64,000 nt of DNA, taken from the NCBI GenBank assembly GCA_903772945.1, contig CAICTM010000116.1:1-64000 (forward strand). The letters run 5' to 3'. The notes beneath the pieces were generated by a model. It did not search any database. It saw only the letters and a list, made by a program, of their open reading frames with translations, and had not been told where the DNA came from. Below, piece after piece: positions 1 to 11,204 of this stretch (its first letter is position 1; every line of letters starts with the position of its first letter). The translations under genes were made by a program, and so were the position numbers. The stretch is from Seminavis robusta (Eukaryota; Bacillariophyta; Bacillariophyceae; Naviculales; Naviculaceae).

Positions 1-81
1 GGATTTTTGCTTTCCACCCTTGTTTTAAGATACTTCGAATGGGTACGAACTGTACCTGCATGTACCGTACTTGTACATAAC

Positions 82-845
82 CCTCTGGAGCCCTTCAACT
101 AATCACTTTTATGGGTACCGCGAACTCAAAACATGTGCAACTAGATGCCTTTGTCCAGACTAGTTAACCCTCCTCCTTTCCTCCCCTCTGGAGCCCCTTC
201 AACTAAATCACTTTTACGGGTACCACAACTCAAAAACATGTGCAAATAGATGCTTTTGTCCAGACTAGCTTAACCTCCTCCTTCTCCCCTCTGGAGCTCC
301 CTTCACTAATCACTTTTACGGTGTACCACAACTCAAAGAACATGTGCAACCAGATGCCTTTGTCCAGACTAGCTTAACCCTACTCCTTCTCCCTCTGGAG
401 CCACTTCAAACTAATCATCTTTTACGGGTACCAGCAACTCAAAACATGTGCAACTTGATGCTTTGGTCCAGACTAGCTTAACACCTCTCCTTCTTCTCCC
501 TCTGGAGCCCCTTCACTAATCACTTTTACGGTACCAGCAACTAAAAACATGTGAAAATAGATGCCTTTGTCCAGACTAGCTTAAACCTCCTCCCTCTCCC
601 CTACTGTGTGTCTCCCTTCAACTGTAATCACTTTTACGGGTACCGCAACTCAAAACATGTGCAACTAGATGCCTTTGTCCAGACTAGCTTACTCCTCCTT
701 CTCCCCTCTGGAGCCCCTTCAACTAATCACTTTTACGGGTTACCCGCAACTCAAAGAAACAAGTGTGTCCAGACTAGCTTAACCCTCCTCCTTCTCCCCT
801 CTGGAGCCCCTTCAACTAATCACTTTTACGGGTACCCCCCCTCGC
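82..845. repeat. Minisatellite, ~104-bp unit, about 7.5 copies
   Basis: Head-to-tail copies begin near 82, 186, 289, 393, 500, 602, 706 and 798; the last is truncated. Each unit starts with CTCTGGAGCCCCTTCAACTA, passes through CACTTTTACGGGTACC and ACATGTGCAA, and ends with GTCCAGACTAGCTTAACC and a pyrimidine-rich stretch. Copies differ mostly by 1-2 base insertions and deletions, with fewer substitutions; the seventh copy lacks about 10 bases in the middle. An open frame crosses 551-1000 only because the repeat happens to be open; it starts with GTG and resembles no known protein. Confidence 0.9.
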
Positions 846-2213
846 AGGCGGAGTGTAAGAAAGAGGGTTTCAGGACCGCTAGCACCTCTATGCGCGATAT
901 TCAATACGGAGTACCGGTACTTTCATGTTCAAGTTACTCTGGGATGTGTGTGGAGTTGCGGGGAATGGGCTTTTTGAGCAGATCAAAACTGCTAGTTTGA
1001 GTTAAGCTTACACTTTGAGTCATGCTATCATTGTACCAAAAATGGTAATCTTCCATATTCCTGATCCATCACTCTCCCAAAAAAGTAAGCTGTTGGTACA
1101 TCCAGATCCGATTGTTGTCATCCTTCCGGATCCACATTCAGTCATTCTTCCAATTTGAATTTGCTTCCAAAAGAAAAGAATTGAAACCTGACAAACAAGT
1201 TCAAAAACGTTTTTCCCGCAACTTCAGTTTGCTGGAGGGCAAAAGTAAAACATGGATAGCCTTCCATTCGCCCTGAAAAATGTGAGATGCCTGAACATTA
1301 AGCGTTAAATAACTTCGATCGCATGGTTATTTTTCCTTGCAATCAAGTACAGAAAAGGGTATAGAACTGGTTGTTTTGTTTCACGAATTACAGTTGTTCG
1401 GGAAATGATGACCGTCTTCTGCGCGGTACACAAACGAATATTTAAGCCTCGAAAGTACTGGTGACAAGCTGAGCAGCTGAGCTGCTACATTCTACACTTG
1501 GATATAAGATATTCCACACTACTAGTAAGAATTCGGTTTGCGATTTACCCAAAATTTCTAGGATTGACCAAAAGAGGAAACTCCAAAAGTTGCACTTTTC
1601 TTCCTTCCCCTTGGACGCTTACAGGATGAAAACGATTGAATTACTCTCACTTGTTGTCCTCTCAAACATGGAAGGGGGAGAGTGCAGTGTGCAGTTGCCC
1701 CATAGTTTCCCCATGTCATGATTGCAGGGCGACCAAGTCTTCGAAGTAGATTATAGCTACCTGGTACCAGCTTGGTAGCTCTGAAAAAAGGGAAAAGTTG
1801 CTCAGATGTGTTTGGTCTCTAGAAATAAGGTAAAGTTATGCATAATATAACCGCCCTGACTCTAGCTCCCGGTAGCTACTAGCTAGTACTGGTGGTCTTT
1901 CGGAGGCTGCCTGGCATTGGCCAGCCAGTTTGATTCGACCATTAATTTATAATCTTATTATCGAGGTTACGCTTTAGCTCGGTCACTGCAATATTGCATT
2001 CCTACTTGGTGACCCTGAATCGTGCTCAATTCCCTAAATAATATACAGTGGCAATGGTACTGGTGCGCGCTGGAGGCATTTTCCAGTTGATCGCGCTTCG
2101 CAAAAGCGCTTCGGATGCTCATCTTTCGCCACATTTCCCAGTTTGCGTTCTGCGGTGGTCGGCCGGTAGAAATCCTCTAGAGCTGGCTAGCAATTAGTAG
2201 AGCCTGAACCACC
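846..2213. other. Intergenic region upstream of the DUF6824 gene
   Basis: No convincing reading frame on either strand. The sequence is AT-richer than the flanking genes. The last 250 bases before the ATG at 2214 presumably hold the promoter, but no clear TATA box or initiator could be picked out. Scattered TAGCTAG words occur near 1870-1890 and 2185-2200. Confidence 0.5.
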
Positions 2214-4837
2214 ATGAACCATCAAATGATGATGGGTATGGAGATGCCTCCGTCAAGCGGTATGTCTCACCACAGCTCGGTCCCAATGGCAATGCAGACT
2301 CCAGGTCCACAGCGTACCATCCACGTCCAGCATCCCGTGGAGGGTATGGTTGTGCATGAGTTAGGTCCCCATGACGTTTTGCTGGGTCGAGGTAAGGAAG
2401 CTAGTTTTCGTCCGACCGTTGTCATTGCGATTTGTTGTGTATTAACCTCGTTATCTCCTCTGATGTTGGGATAGGTGGAGGCACCAATAACTACTGTGGA
2501 AATGTCAAGTTTCGCAAGCTTGTGAATGAGCACAAGATGAAGTATTTGACGGTTAGTAAGGTCGAGAAGCCGAATGTGGCTCGAGAAGTTGTCGCTATTT
2601 GGAGGAAGCTGAACCCTCCTGGTCGCTTTCTAGCAAAGCAAGAAGACCCAAACGCCAAGAGACAGCAGGAGGGATCTAACGGCTCTGATGGGGGGCAACA
2701 ACAACAGCCTCCTAAGCCAAGACAGGTGTGGGTAGAAGTGGGAAACCAGAAAGCACGGGAAAAGGCATCTCAGTGTCTTCGAGAACGAACACCAGATGTT
2801 CTGCCTCTGATTCGGCAAATGAAGGAACAGGCACAGCAACAAGTGACAGAAGGGAAAAGACGGGTTGCTTCAGGTTCAAGGGACAGCAGTAACGATACTG
2901 CACAGTCTAGAACAAAGAGCAAGAGCCCCAGACCCCATAGTAACAAAAGTAGTTCGAATACAAACGAGCAAACACTGACTAATCCTCGATCCAGGTCAAA
3001 CTCGCCCACTGATAAAGGCGACGAAGCTAACTCAAAGGTACGCGCAAGGTCCAAAACTCCCGGAAGACAATCCAAAAAGGTAGCACGCCTGGATAGCAAG
3101 GCAAAGAAACAAAAGCAGGGAACAGAGTCTTCAGATGACATTGACAAGGCAGGTCCCGACCAAGATGGCAGGAGGCAAACTACCGGGCCCGGTCCGGCAT
3201 TCATGCCTGGGGGACTCACTCCTCCTCATACTGCCAGGACCATGGACATGTGCATCAACCCCATGGCAATGAACATGGCACCGGACGGTATGTCGATGAT
3301 GTATCCATCGCCGATGATGATGGATAAGACCATGATGCGTCGCAATAGCATGCCGAATGAGTGCACTCCTCAACATCCCTCCTCATTCATGAACCGAAGA
3401 GGCAGTCTTCCGGCCGCCATGCAAGCATCCATGGGTCAAATGGGGACACAAACTCACCATGGAATGGCCATGAACATGTCGTCCTTCTCTCCAAATGCTA
3501 CGGCGATGATGCAAATGCAAGGCATGGGAATGGGGATGGGACCCGCAGGGGCTGCTGGAATGGGCTTCGGATCAGCGGCTTTCGGGAACAATGGAACTCC
3601 ATTTGGAATGCCAGGTGTCATGCCCCCAATGTCGCCCGCAGATGCGGCTGCCTTTCATAATGGCGTCCCTTTCATGGATCCTCTTCAAGCACAACAGTTC
3701 TCCCAACATGCACACCCCATGATGGGGCCTATGCAATGTTCCATGTACTCGGTACAGCAACAGCAACTCAAGCTGCAGCAGATGCAGATGGAGCAGAATC
3801 GATTGAGGCAGCAATTGGACGCCCAATTGCAGATGGAGCGTGAGATGCAAATTCAACACGGCATGAATCCTAGCTCCATGGGTCGAGGAATGGCCTATGA
3901 TTCACATGCGCAGTCACAGCATTCCAACGGTCGCGGTGTCGAAGCTCCAGGGTTTCTGCCTAACTCAGCCAGAGGGGAACACATTGACCCTCTTCCACTG
4001 GACTCGGAAGAACGAAACGGTGACAACGATAACACCCCACAAGAAGATATACCTATACCTCCGACCTATCAACCTCCCCCACGAGGGTCCAGAGGTTCCG
4101 ACCCTCCAACTGCTGCTGCAGTAGCCGCCGGGAACACGAACAGCCCAAGTCCCGACGACAACCTCGGATCCAAGCTGGCTCCGGCGCAAGTATCTCCTGA
4201 CATTCCACGCGATGTCATACCTTCAGAGATTACAAGAGCAGTGCTTCCCACCATACCGCAAGATGTGCATCGAGAAGCGGTTGCGGTTGCGCCTTCTAAC
4301 GATCGGGAAAGAACATCGGACCCAGATGGTGAAATGACTCTTGCCGAATATCGTCGGACGCTGGATGCTTATGTGTCCACCAATAACATCACCATCACAG
4401 ACCAAATATACTCCGATAACGAAGGCGATGACCATTGCAACGAGCACCAGGGTGGCAACGACGATCTAATGTCGGTGCGAAGCTTTGGTGACTGGCGGTA
4501 TGGTCATCTCCGGGCTTCGCCTTCAAGAAGCACCATGGGAAGCGTCTCTGAAAGCCGCAATGAGGATCCCCGTCCGGATCCTCCTGCTGTGGGGACACCA
4601 GGGCGCGCACCCCCACGTATACAGCGAGTGAACCGGCAACAAGCAGGTGGTTTTCGATCTTCATTCACCAGTCTCAGTGGCATGAGTGTTCTGTCGGCAA
4701 ATGGTGACGATAGGGACGATGTAAGCACCACTGGGAAGGGTGGAAACAAGAACTTCTCTTCCAATGAGTCGATCGTCTCCGAGATTACTGTTCTCAGTCA
4801 CACAATCGACGATTTGGGGTTGGGAGACGATGAGTAA
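2214..4837 (+). CDS. DUF6824-domain protein, probable nuclear regulator
   Basis: Two exons, 2214-2391 and 2475-4837, joined across an 83-bp GT-AG intron, encode 846 residues. The intron splits the family signature: exon 1 ends in HDVLLGR and exon 2 resumes GGGTNNYCGN, followed by FRKLVNEHK, VAREVV and a final NPPGRFLA around residues 47-112, which is the DUF6824 pattern expanded in diatoms. The rest is low complexity: a Ser/Lys/Arg-rich basic stretch (about 150-260), a Met-, Gly- and Pro-rich middle, a Gln-rich probable coiled coil (about 485-520), and an acidic Ser-rich tail. ATG 2214 lies in a good context (accaccATG). The domain is conserved, but its biochemical role is not established; nuclear or regulatory action is inferred from composition and family. 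Confidence 0.85.
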
Positions 4838-5781
4838 ACATCTTTTTACATGACATTGAAAGTATACATTTACTTTTGCAGAACGAGTGGGCGCACGAGC
4901 GCTCTCTGTTCTGCTTTGCAAAAGTTAGAACTGCATAATAGAGTTTTGTTACCTGACTCCTACTAGGTGCGAATTATTGTTCATGTAGGCCTCGCGAGAA
5001 ACGTGTGGGATATTCAGACGACGGCAGTTCACTGCCTTTATGTATGGGGACTGACAGAGTACAGTACAGCCGAGACAAGACTTCTAAAGAAGGCCTCATC
5101 GAAATCACCCATACTACCCGTACTGTGCTTGCTTCGCAATCGGTACTCGCTACCAAGCACTACTTACTTTAAGAGAACAAGCAGCTGAAGACGATACGTA
5201 ATCAAAGTATTTGCTTGCATGTTCATCTGAAACAAAATGGCCGATGCTGGAAGGACTCGGGAACGTTGAAGGGAGCCGCAGATTCAACGCTGAATCAACA
5301 ATAACGGACACTAGTCTCTGCACCGCTAGGGATGAGTCGAGTCGTCCTGTTGGACTGATATGGGGCTGCTGCTGGCCAGGAGTGACGTGATACTTGGACC
5401 TGCACATGTTTTGTCAGTGTGGAACCATAGGCGAACCAAAACGCCTGTTGCTGCGCTTGTTTAGTTGGACTTGACTTTTTTTAAAACGTCCTGGTTTCAA
5501 GCTTTACCGTCAAACTAACTAGTTAGCAAGCTAGCCTTCCCACACATGCATCACAGAAAACGAATGACGAAAGTTGGACGTGTGCAGAAAATTGATCTTA
5601 TATGCAATCATTCAGTCACTACTTGTACCGGGTACCGTAGGTATGGGCAATAAACCAGTACTAGTACCTAACGAAAGATGAATCCCAACATCAGATGATC
5701 CTGATCGCAAGTAGTTGGACCAATCATTTGATGAGATCACTCTTGTTGGTACCCCGCCAGAACTCTCTTTTCGTGTATTGT
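4838..5781. other. Convergent intergenic region
   Basis: Lies between the 3' ends of the DUF6824 gene and the minus-strand acidic-tailed protein gene. No supported gene. It holds GTAC/CTAG-type words (TAGTTAGCAAGCTAG near 5520, GTACCGGGTACCGTAG near 5625) but no repeat or RNA gene that I recognise. Confidence 0.5.
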
Positions 5782-7843
5782 TCAAAACACGATGTCCATG
5801 TCGTTGTCGTCCGCTTCCATGTCTTCGTCATCCTGTGCCCGTGCCAAAGCACGGAGCACGTTGATGCGATCAAATTGTCGTCGAATCCAAGCTTGGCGTA
5901 GCGCGGCCTCTTCGTCTTCTTGTCCATTGTTGTTTTCGCCTTCCTCTTCGGGTTCCAACAAATCGTGGTCGACGAATCGAAAGACATTGTGATCAGCTCG
6001 GTACCCATTGGCTCGTTCCCAAGCATCGGAATCATCATCATCGTCGTCGTCGTCGTCGTCGTCGCCATCTTGAGCGTCCTCGTCGTCGGTGGTTTCCCAG
6101 TCGCCATCCTCGTTTTCAATGGCTTCATCGTCATTTTCTTCTTCGTCGTCAGCAATCTCTTGTAGATGTACGTACTGGACGGCTGCTACTGCTGCTTCCT
6201 CGAGACTGGCGTCGTCTTCGTCTGCACCACCCACTAGTTGAGTAGAATGCACGTCATCGTCATCGTCATCGTCGTCATCGTGCTCTTGTTCTGCTCGTTC
6301 TTGTTGGGCACCTTCTTCCTCCATGGCATCATCAAAGACTTCATCGGGTTCTCGTTCCACAGCGTCGGCGTAGTCACTGTCTTCACTGTCGTCGTCGTCG
6401 TCGTTATTGTTGTCATCGGTATCGTCGCCACTATTGCTTTTGCAACAACAGACGCTGCTCGACGGAGGTGCCGCGGTAGCAGCATCAGCAACATTGTCTT
6501 GATCATTACTGGGCCCACTATCGGTTTTATTATTATTTGTTGTTGCTTCCTGTTTGGTTGCGTCTTGTAGTCTTGCCGCCGCTTCAATGTCAGCTTGTTT
6601 TTGTCGTTTTCGTTCCATTTCTTCTCTTTTGAGTTTGGCTCTTTGTTGGCTTCTTTTTTGGTGCATAATGTTAGGTGTATCTTGGAACCAATCCCAGCGG
6701 CACATGTTAAGAATGTAGTAGATGCATTCATCGGGCAATCTGGATATGGGTGATTCCCATCGTGTTTGGCATAGTTTGAGGTTGAAGAGTGCTTCGTTGA
6801 ATTTGGGTCCAAATTTGGTGAGTACATTTCTATCTGGATTCCAGAGTTGATAAACGGCTCCGTAGTGCAGTTGTCCGACAAATTCTCGATGATCTCTCCA
6901 AGCATTGCCCCATCCCCTAATATATATCAATGTGCGGTACGGTATGTCTGTGAGCATGGTTTGATGACATATATATATATATATGTTTGTATATATGTAT
7001 GTATGTATGTATGTGTACGTACCAGATGGGTTCCTGTCCAAAGATGGCCGTGGAAACGTGTGCCCGTCCCGAGTAAATGGCAATCATGGGATCTTCGTAT
7101 CTTGGTTTTCGTTCATCTTGGTTGTTGTTGTTGTTGTTGTTGTTTTGGTTGTTATTATTATTTTGGTGATGTCCATGTCCAAAGTGTATCAATCTTCTTG
7201 GCATGTAAAAGGCCGCATTATCGTATACAATGGCTCTATCGTTTGGCAGCGTGGAGTGAATGTACAAGGCTCTGACTTGTCCCGGTTTGAGAATGATGGG
7301 TTCGTTAAGAAGGAGCTGTTTGTATTCGTGTGGGGAAGGTGGATGAACCGCTTCGTATACCTTGTGCCAGTGTGACTTTTTGAGTCGAAAGACATGCGTC
7401 GCTGCGTTGTTGTTATTGTTATTATTGTTCTGTTTCTTTTCCTTGGATACCCATACAGTCAGCGGCCCCAATTCTCCTCTGACCGCGACAGATCGAATGG
7501 AGATGTGATCGACAGGCAATAGATCCTTGCATTTGATGGGGAACATGATTCCACTATATTCGAAGACCAAGTAAGTGAAAGTAGTGAGTGGTGAGTGGTG
7601 AGCGATATGATTGAGTTCAATCTGTCGTAAAGCAACTCCTTGCTTCGTTAGTCTTACCAGAAAGTGTGATCTTCATTGTCTGAATCGAATGAATCGCATA
7701 GAAACAGAGGAACCAGGTTAGATCAAGGATTAGGTATCGGTAGCTACTACTACTACTAGCTAGCAGTACGTACCCTGTGTATCCACCTTGACGGATTCGT
7801 GAACCTCATAGGTAGCTTCCGTCAATCGATTGAACGCCGCCAT
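5782..7843 (-). CDS. Conserved protein with acidic tail, function unknown; contains a 22-nt microexon
   Basis: Four exons on the minus strand, 7774-7843, 7658-7679, 7023-7553 and 5782-6916, give 585 residues with every phase matching. The joined N-terminus reads VKVDTQDNEDHTFCGIMF, then a segment with LGPLTVWV (about 30-60), a poly-Asn insert, and a second structured part from about 90 to 210 containing YDNAAFYMPRRL. Around 266-285 is SRLPDECIYYILNMCRWDWF, which has the look of an F-box-like helix pair. A Lys/Arg-rich helix follows, then a tail from about 370 made largely of Asp and Glu. I do not recognise a named family; the structured half looks conserved, the tail is disordered. Intron 3 carries a (TA)n/(TATG)n microsatellite near 6971-7012. 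Its promoter is shared divergently with SRP72. Confidence 0.75.
6971..7012. repeat. (TA)n / (TATG)n microsatellite within an intron
   Basis: A run of TA dinucleotides passes into TATG tetranucleotides inside the third intron (6917-7022) of the acidic-tailed protein gene. Intron function is not evidently affected, since the donor GTACGT and the acceptor TTAG lie outside the run. Confidence 0.85.
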
Positions 7844-8534
7844 GGTCAAGTCAACTATATTATAATAGTACTGGTACAGTGTAGTAACTGAAGGACAGAG
7901 TAAACAGATCCAACAACCAACATGACACGCAATGAGGGGAGAGGAAAAGAAAAAGAACAATTCATTCATTCATTCGTTCGTTCGTTCAGAACTTACCGTA
8001 CCTAGACTACTGGATGGATTGCTAATAGATAGATGATGGACGGTACGGTACGATAGTCTAGAGAACCTGATCAGACCGATCTGCTCACTGCTGCGTGTTT
8101 GTCGTTATCTTGCGTTGTTGACCTACTATCCTTCCAGCAAGTCAAGTCGACGAAGAATTACAGAATTTTAATTGTGATGATTGCTGATTGCTGTGTAATA
8201 GTCGCCGTTTGTTGCCTCATTCATCTGACTACTACTTTAAAATACCGTCGCTTCACGCGTGTTCTTTTGGATCCAAAACGGCAACTTCGCCGGCTCTATA
8301 GTTCGATCCCGCAAGAATAGAATGGTTTTGGTCGACGTCAGTTTGGTCTGTCCGTTTGTCCATTCCAACGCTTCACAGCACCGCACACAACAATATAGAA
8401 AAAAGCAACGGCAGTAACGAACGAGGTGCTCATAGATCTGCCGCACAGATACCGGTATAGATCCGTAGATTGTATCCTGGCCATCATTGTCATCTTGATC
8501 ATCCTCATTCTTGAGTACTACTAGTACTATAATC
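7844..8534. promoter_or_regulatory. Divergent intergenic region
   Basis: About 690 bp between two divergent start codons, so it should hold both promoters. It contains a TTCATTCATTCATTCGTTCGTTCGTTC run (about 7961-7987) and several GTAC words near 8040. No defined core element was identified. Confidence 0.5.
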
Positions 8535-10979
8535 ATGTCAGCGTCGTTGTCATTGTTGGAACGTCTGGACGAGCTGTTGACGGTGGTGGATGAGGAGGAA
8601 GACTATGCTCGGGCCATTCCATTGTGTGAAGCGCTCTTGCAAGACATGGACAGCACTGATACTACAAGTACTGCTGATACTGCTACTACTACTGCTACTA
8701 CTGATGGTAACTTGGATCTGGTATTAATAGTCCAGGAAATCTACTTCAAGTGTCTTCTTCATGAATCCAAATTCCAGCAACTGCTCAAACAGCATATTAA
8801 TACTATTAATACTAATACTAGTACTGGCAGCAAGAATGACAGGCTCACCGTCCTTCAAGCCTACGCCTACTACCGACTCGAACACTACGAGAAAGCACTA
8901 CAATTGGCACAAGAATGTCCTCAATCTTCCACGGCTGCTCAACATATCAAAGCACAAGCATTTCATCATCTCCATCAAAACACAAGAGCCATGCAAGCCT
9001 ATCAGACATTGCTTCAGACTTCCACTAAGTCTTGCACTGATCAAGATAATCAAGACAATGATGATAATCAGATGGAACTGTACACAAACGCCATGGCCGT
9101 CATCACTGCCAATGCTACTCCTTACCTAACAGATGACAAACACCAACAGGTTACTGAACAGGCCACTCAGACACTCCTCAATCAACAACAGGACACCAAT
9201 ATGGAATACCCTTACGATCTAGCCTACAATTTGGCCACACATGCTCTGCTCACAGCAAACACACACGCCAAAAGACACAAAGCCATTACTCTCATGAAAC
9301 AAGCACACAAAACGTGCACCGATGACCCTCGAGAAATCAAACCCATACTCATCAACCTTACCTGGGGAAACATACTCTGGGGAGAACCTACCAGCACTGC
9401 TGCAAACAGTAACAGTAACAGTAACGTCAACACCAAAACAAACAAAAATAAAAACAAAACAAACACTCCCTCGGAAAAAATCATGACATTGATCCAGGAC
9501 GTAATTCAACCAAATCTCATTCAGTTGCCGGCTTTGAACAAAAAGACACTTCAAAAACTCATTCAAGCACTACAGTCTCTGTTACCCGATGATACTTCAA
9601 CAACAAAACCAAAACTATCACCACTGCAACTAAAGATTTGTTACTACAACCTTGCACTCACACAACTACAAGCAAAGCAGTACCAACAGTGCAGAGACAC
9701 GCTGCAATCATTTGCACAAACGACACTGCACACGGACATCGCTGTCAACAAGAAAAAAAAGAAAAAGAATAACAACAACAACGCTGAGTCGAATGATAGC
9801 AACACCAACGACACCATCTGGTGGCAGGTGCGAGTTCAAGTTCTCATGGCGTACTCGTTGTACTATCAACAGCAACAGATACAACAGCAGATGCTGCAGT
9901 CGGAAGAAAGTGGAGATGATGATGACGACGACGACGACGACAGCAACGACGACCCCGCTAGTGACAATGCCAACGTCGACAAACAATTCCAGGATGCCAT
10001 CGACAAGCTGCAACGGCGATGCGATACTCTCAAGCAGGAAAACACCAAGGATGATGACAGCACCCTCGTGTACTTGCAACTCCACTTGATGCAACTGAAC
10101 AGTAATAATAATAAGTCTCAAGCCGCAACAGCGCAACAACAATGGTTGCTGCAACAGGTGCAATCGCAAGACGCCGTCACTCATCCTGCCATGATTGCAA
10201 CGCTGGCCAAGACGTATCAAGATCAAAACCAAACGGAACGGGCCAAGGATCTACTCATGAAACTCAATGATGATGCCGACAGCAATGCCAACGGAAATCA
10301 AATCATGGCGGAAATGGCAATGGCACAAGGAAACTACGAGGAAGCCGTACAGTTCTATCAGCTAATACTGACGGCGGAACCAAACAATCTCGCTATACGG
10401 GCACGAATGGTAGAAGCACTGGCGCACGTTGACCCAGCACGAGCCTTGCAAGAATGGAAGACCATGGAGCAAACCGAAATGGACCAAGAAGAAGACGATG
10501 ATGACGAAGAAGAAGAAGACTTGGATGGACAAGAACTGGAACAAAGAGCATTGCCACGCATCAAACATGATGCTGCTGCTGCTGGTCTCACTTCATCGGC
10601 GACGGCTGGCACGGATGCAGCCGCCGCAAACAAAAATCAAACAAAGTCACAGGCGGCCGTGGTGCGTCGTCGTGCCAAGAAACGACAAGAATACCTAGAC
10701 AAGTTGACTCAAAAGGGACTCTACAATCCCCTCAAACCCACCCGCCCTGATCCCGAACGGTGGATTCCCAAACATGAACGACAAAGAAGTAGAAGACGCA
10801 ACAAGCAGCAACACAAAGGGGCACAAGGCGGAATATCCAGCAAGGATGCCGCCAAACTCGATGTCGCTGCAAGAGCCAACAATAGCAATTTCAACAATAG
10901 TGCGGCAGCTTCCGGTCCTTCCACGGCACACTTGACCGTCGCTGGCAACGCTCGAAAAGGAGGTGGACGAAGGCGCTAG
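8535..10979 (+). CDS. SRP72: Signal recognition particle subunit SRP72
   Basis: Single exon of 814 residues starting at ATG 8535 (an in-frame TTG at 8511 extends the frame but is not a plausible start). The N-terminal two thirds is helical TPR-type sequence (for example AYYRLEHYEKALQLAQE and AMAQGNYEEAVQFYQLILTA), as in SRP72, which scaffolds SRP68 and the SRP RNA in the cytosol. The decisive match is the C-terminal RNA-binding motif: a KKRQEYLDKL-like basic helix followed by RPDPERWIPKHERQ and a basic KKG-type tail (about 705-770), the hallmark of SRP72. Low-complexity inserts of Asn, Gln, Lys and Asp interrupt the TPR array, making it longer than the roughly 670-residue animal protein. Confidence 0.9.
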   Translation: MSASLSLLERLDELLTVVDEEEDYARAIPLCEALLQDMDSTDTTSTADTATTTATTDGNLDLVLIVQEIYFKCLLHESKFQQLLKQHINTINTNTSTGSKNDRLTVLQAYAYYRLEHYEKALQLAQECPQSSTAAQHIKAQAFHHLHQNTRAMQAYQTLLQTSTKSCTDQDNQDNDDNQMELYTNAMAVITANATPYLTDDKHQQVTEQATQTLLNQQQDTNMEYPYDLAYNLATHALLTANTHAKRHKAITLMKQAHKTCTDDPREIKPILINLTWGNILWGEPTSTAANSNSNSNVNTKTNKNKNKTNTPSEKIMTLIQDVIQPNLIQLPALNKKTLQKLIQALQSLLPDDTSTTKPKLSPLQLKICYYNLALTQLQAKQYQQCRDTLQSFAQTTLHTDIAVNKKKKKKNNNNNAESNDSNTNDTIWWQVRVQVLMAYSLYYQQQQIQQQMLQSEESGDDDDDDDDDSNDDPASDNANVDKQFQDAIDKLQRRCDTLKQENTKDDDSTLVYLQLHLMQLNSNNNKSQAATAQQQWLLQQVQSQDAVTHPAMIATLAKTYQDQNQTERAKDLLMKLNDDADSNANGNQIMAEMAMAQGNYEEAVQFYQLILTAEPNNLAIRARMVEALAHVDPARALQEWKTMEQTEMDQEEDDDDEEEEDLDGQELEQRALPRIKHDAAAAGLTSSATAGTDAAAANKNQTKSQAAVVRRRAKKRQEYLDKLTQKGLYNPLKPTRPDPERWIPKHERQRSRRRNKQQHKGAQGGISSKDAAKLDVAARANNSNFNNSAAASGPSTAHLTVAGNARKGGGRRR

Positions 10980-11204
10980 TCCAGCTAGCTAGTAGAAAGA
11001 ACAAAGCATGGCAACATAACAGATACCGGTACTTACATAATAGCAATTTTTTAATTAATCCACCATGATAGTATTATGCAGCAGTAGCAAATAGTGAACA
11101 CTAGCTAGCTACGTGGAAGTTAGGAATACAGGTGTTCATTTCATTCATTGGAGCGAAGTACGTAGCTACTGCTTGGAGCGTCTAGCTAGCCTATCCTAGC
11201 CTAG
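10980..11204. other. Convergent 3' region with TAGC words
   Basis: Short region between the stop codons of SRP72 and the rubredoxin-domain gene. It is crowded with CTAGCTAG and GTAGCTAC words, several of which supply or flank the stop codons. They could form hairpins in transcripts from either strand. Confidence 0.5.

Noticed and set aside
82-845. Possible CRISPR array
   Set aside because: Units are contiguous with no unique spacers, and the genome is eukaryotic.
551-1000. Open frame of 149 codons
   Set aside because: It starts with GTG and consists of translated minisatellite units; no conserved feature.
5724-6165. Overlapping frames on both strands rich in Thr/Met or Val/Ile
   Set aside because: Shadows of the Asp/Glu-rich coding exon of the minus-strand gene.
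9219-9566. Minus-strand frames inside SRP72
   Set aside because: Antisense shadows of a recognised gene.
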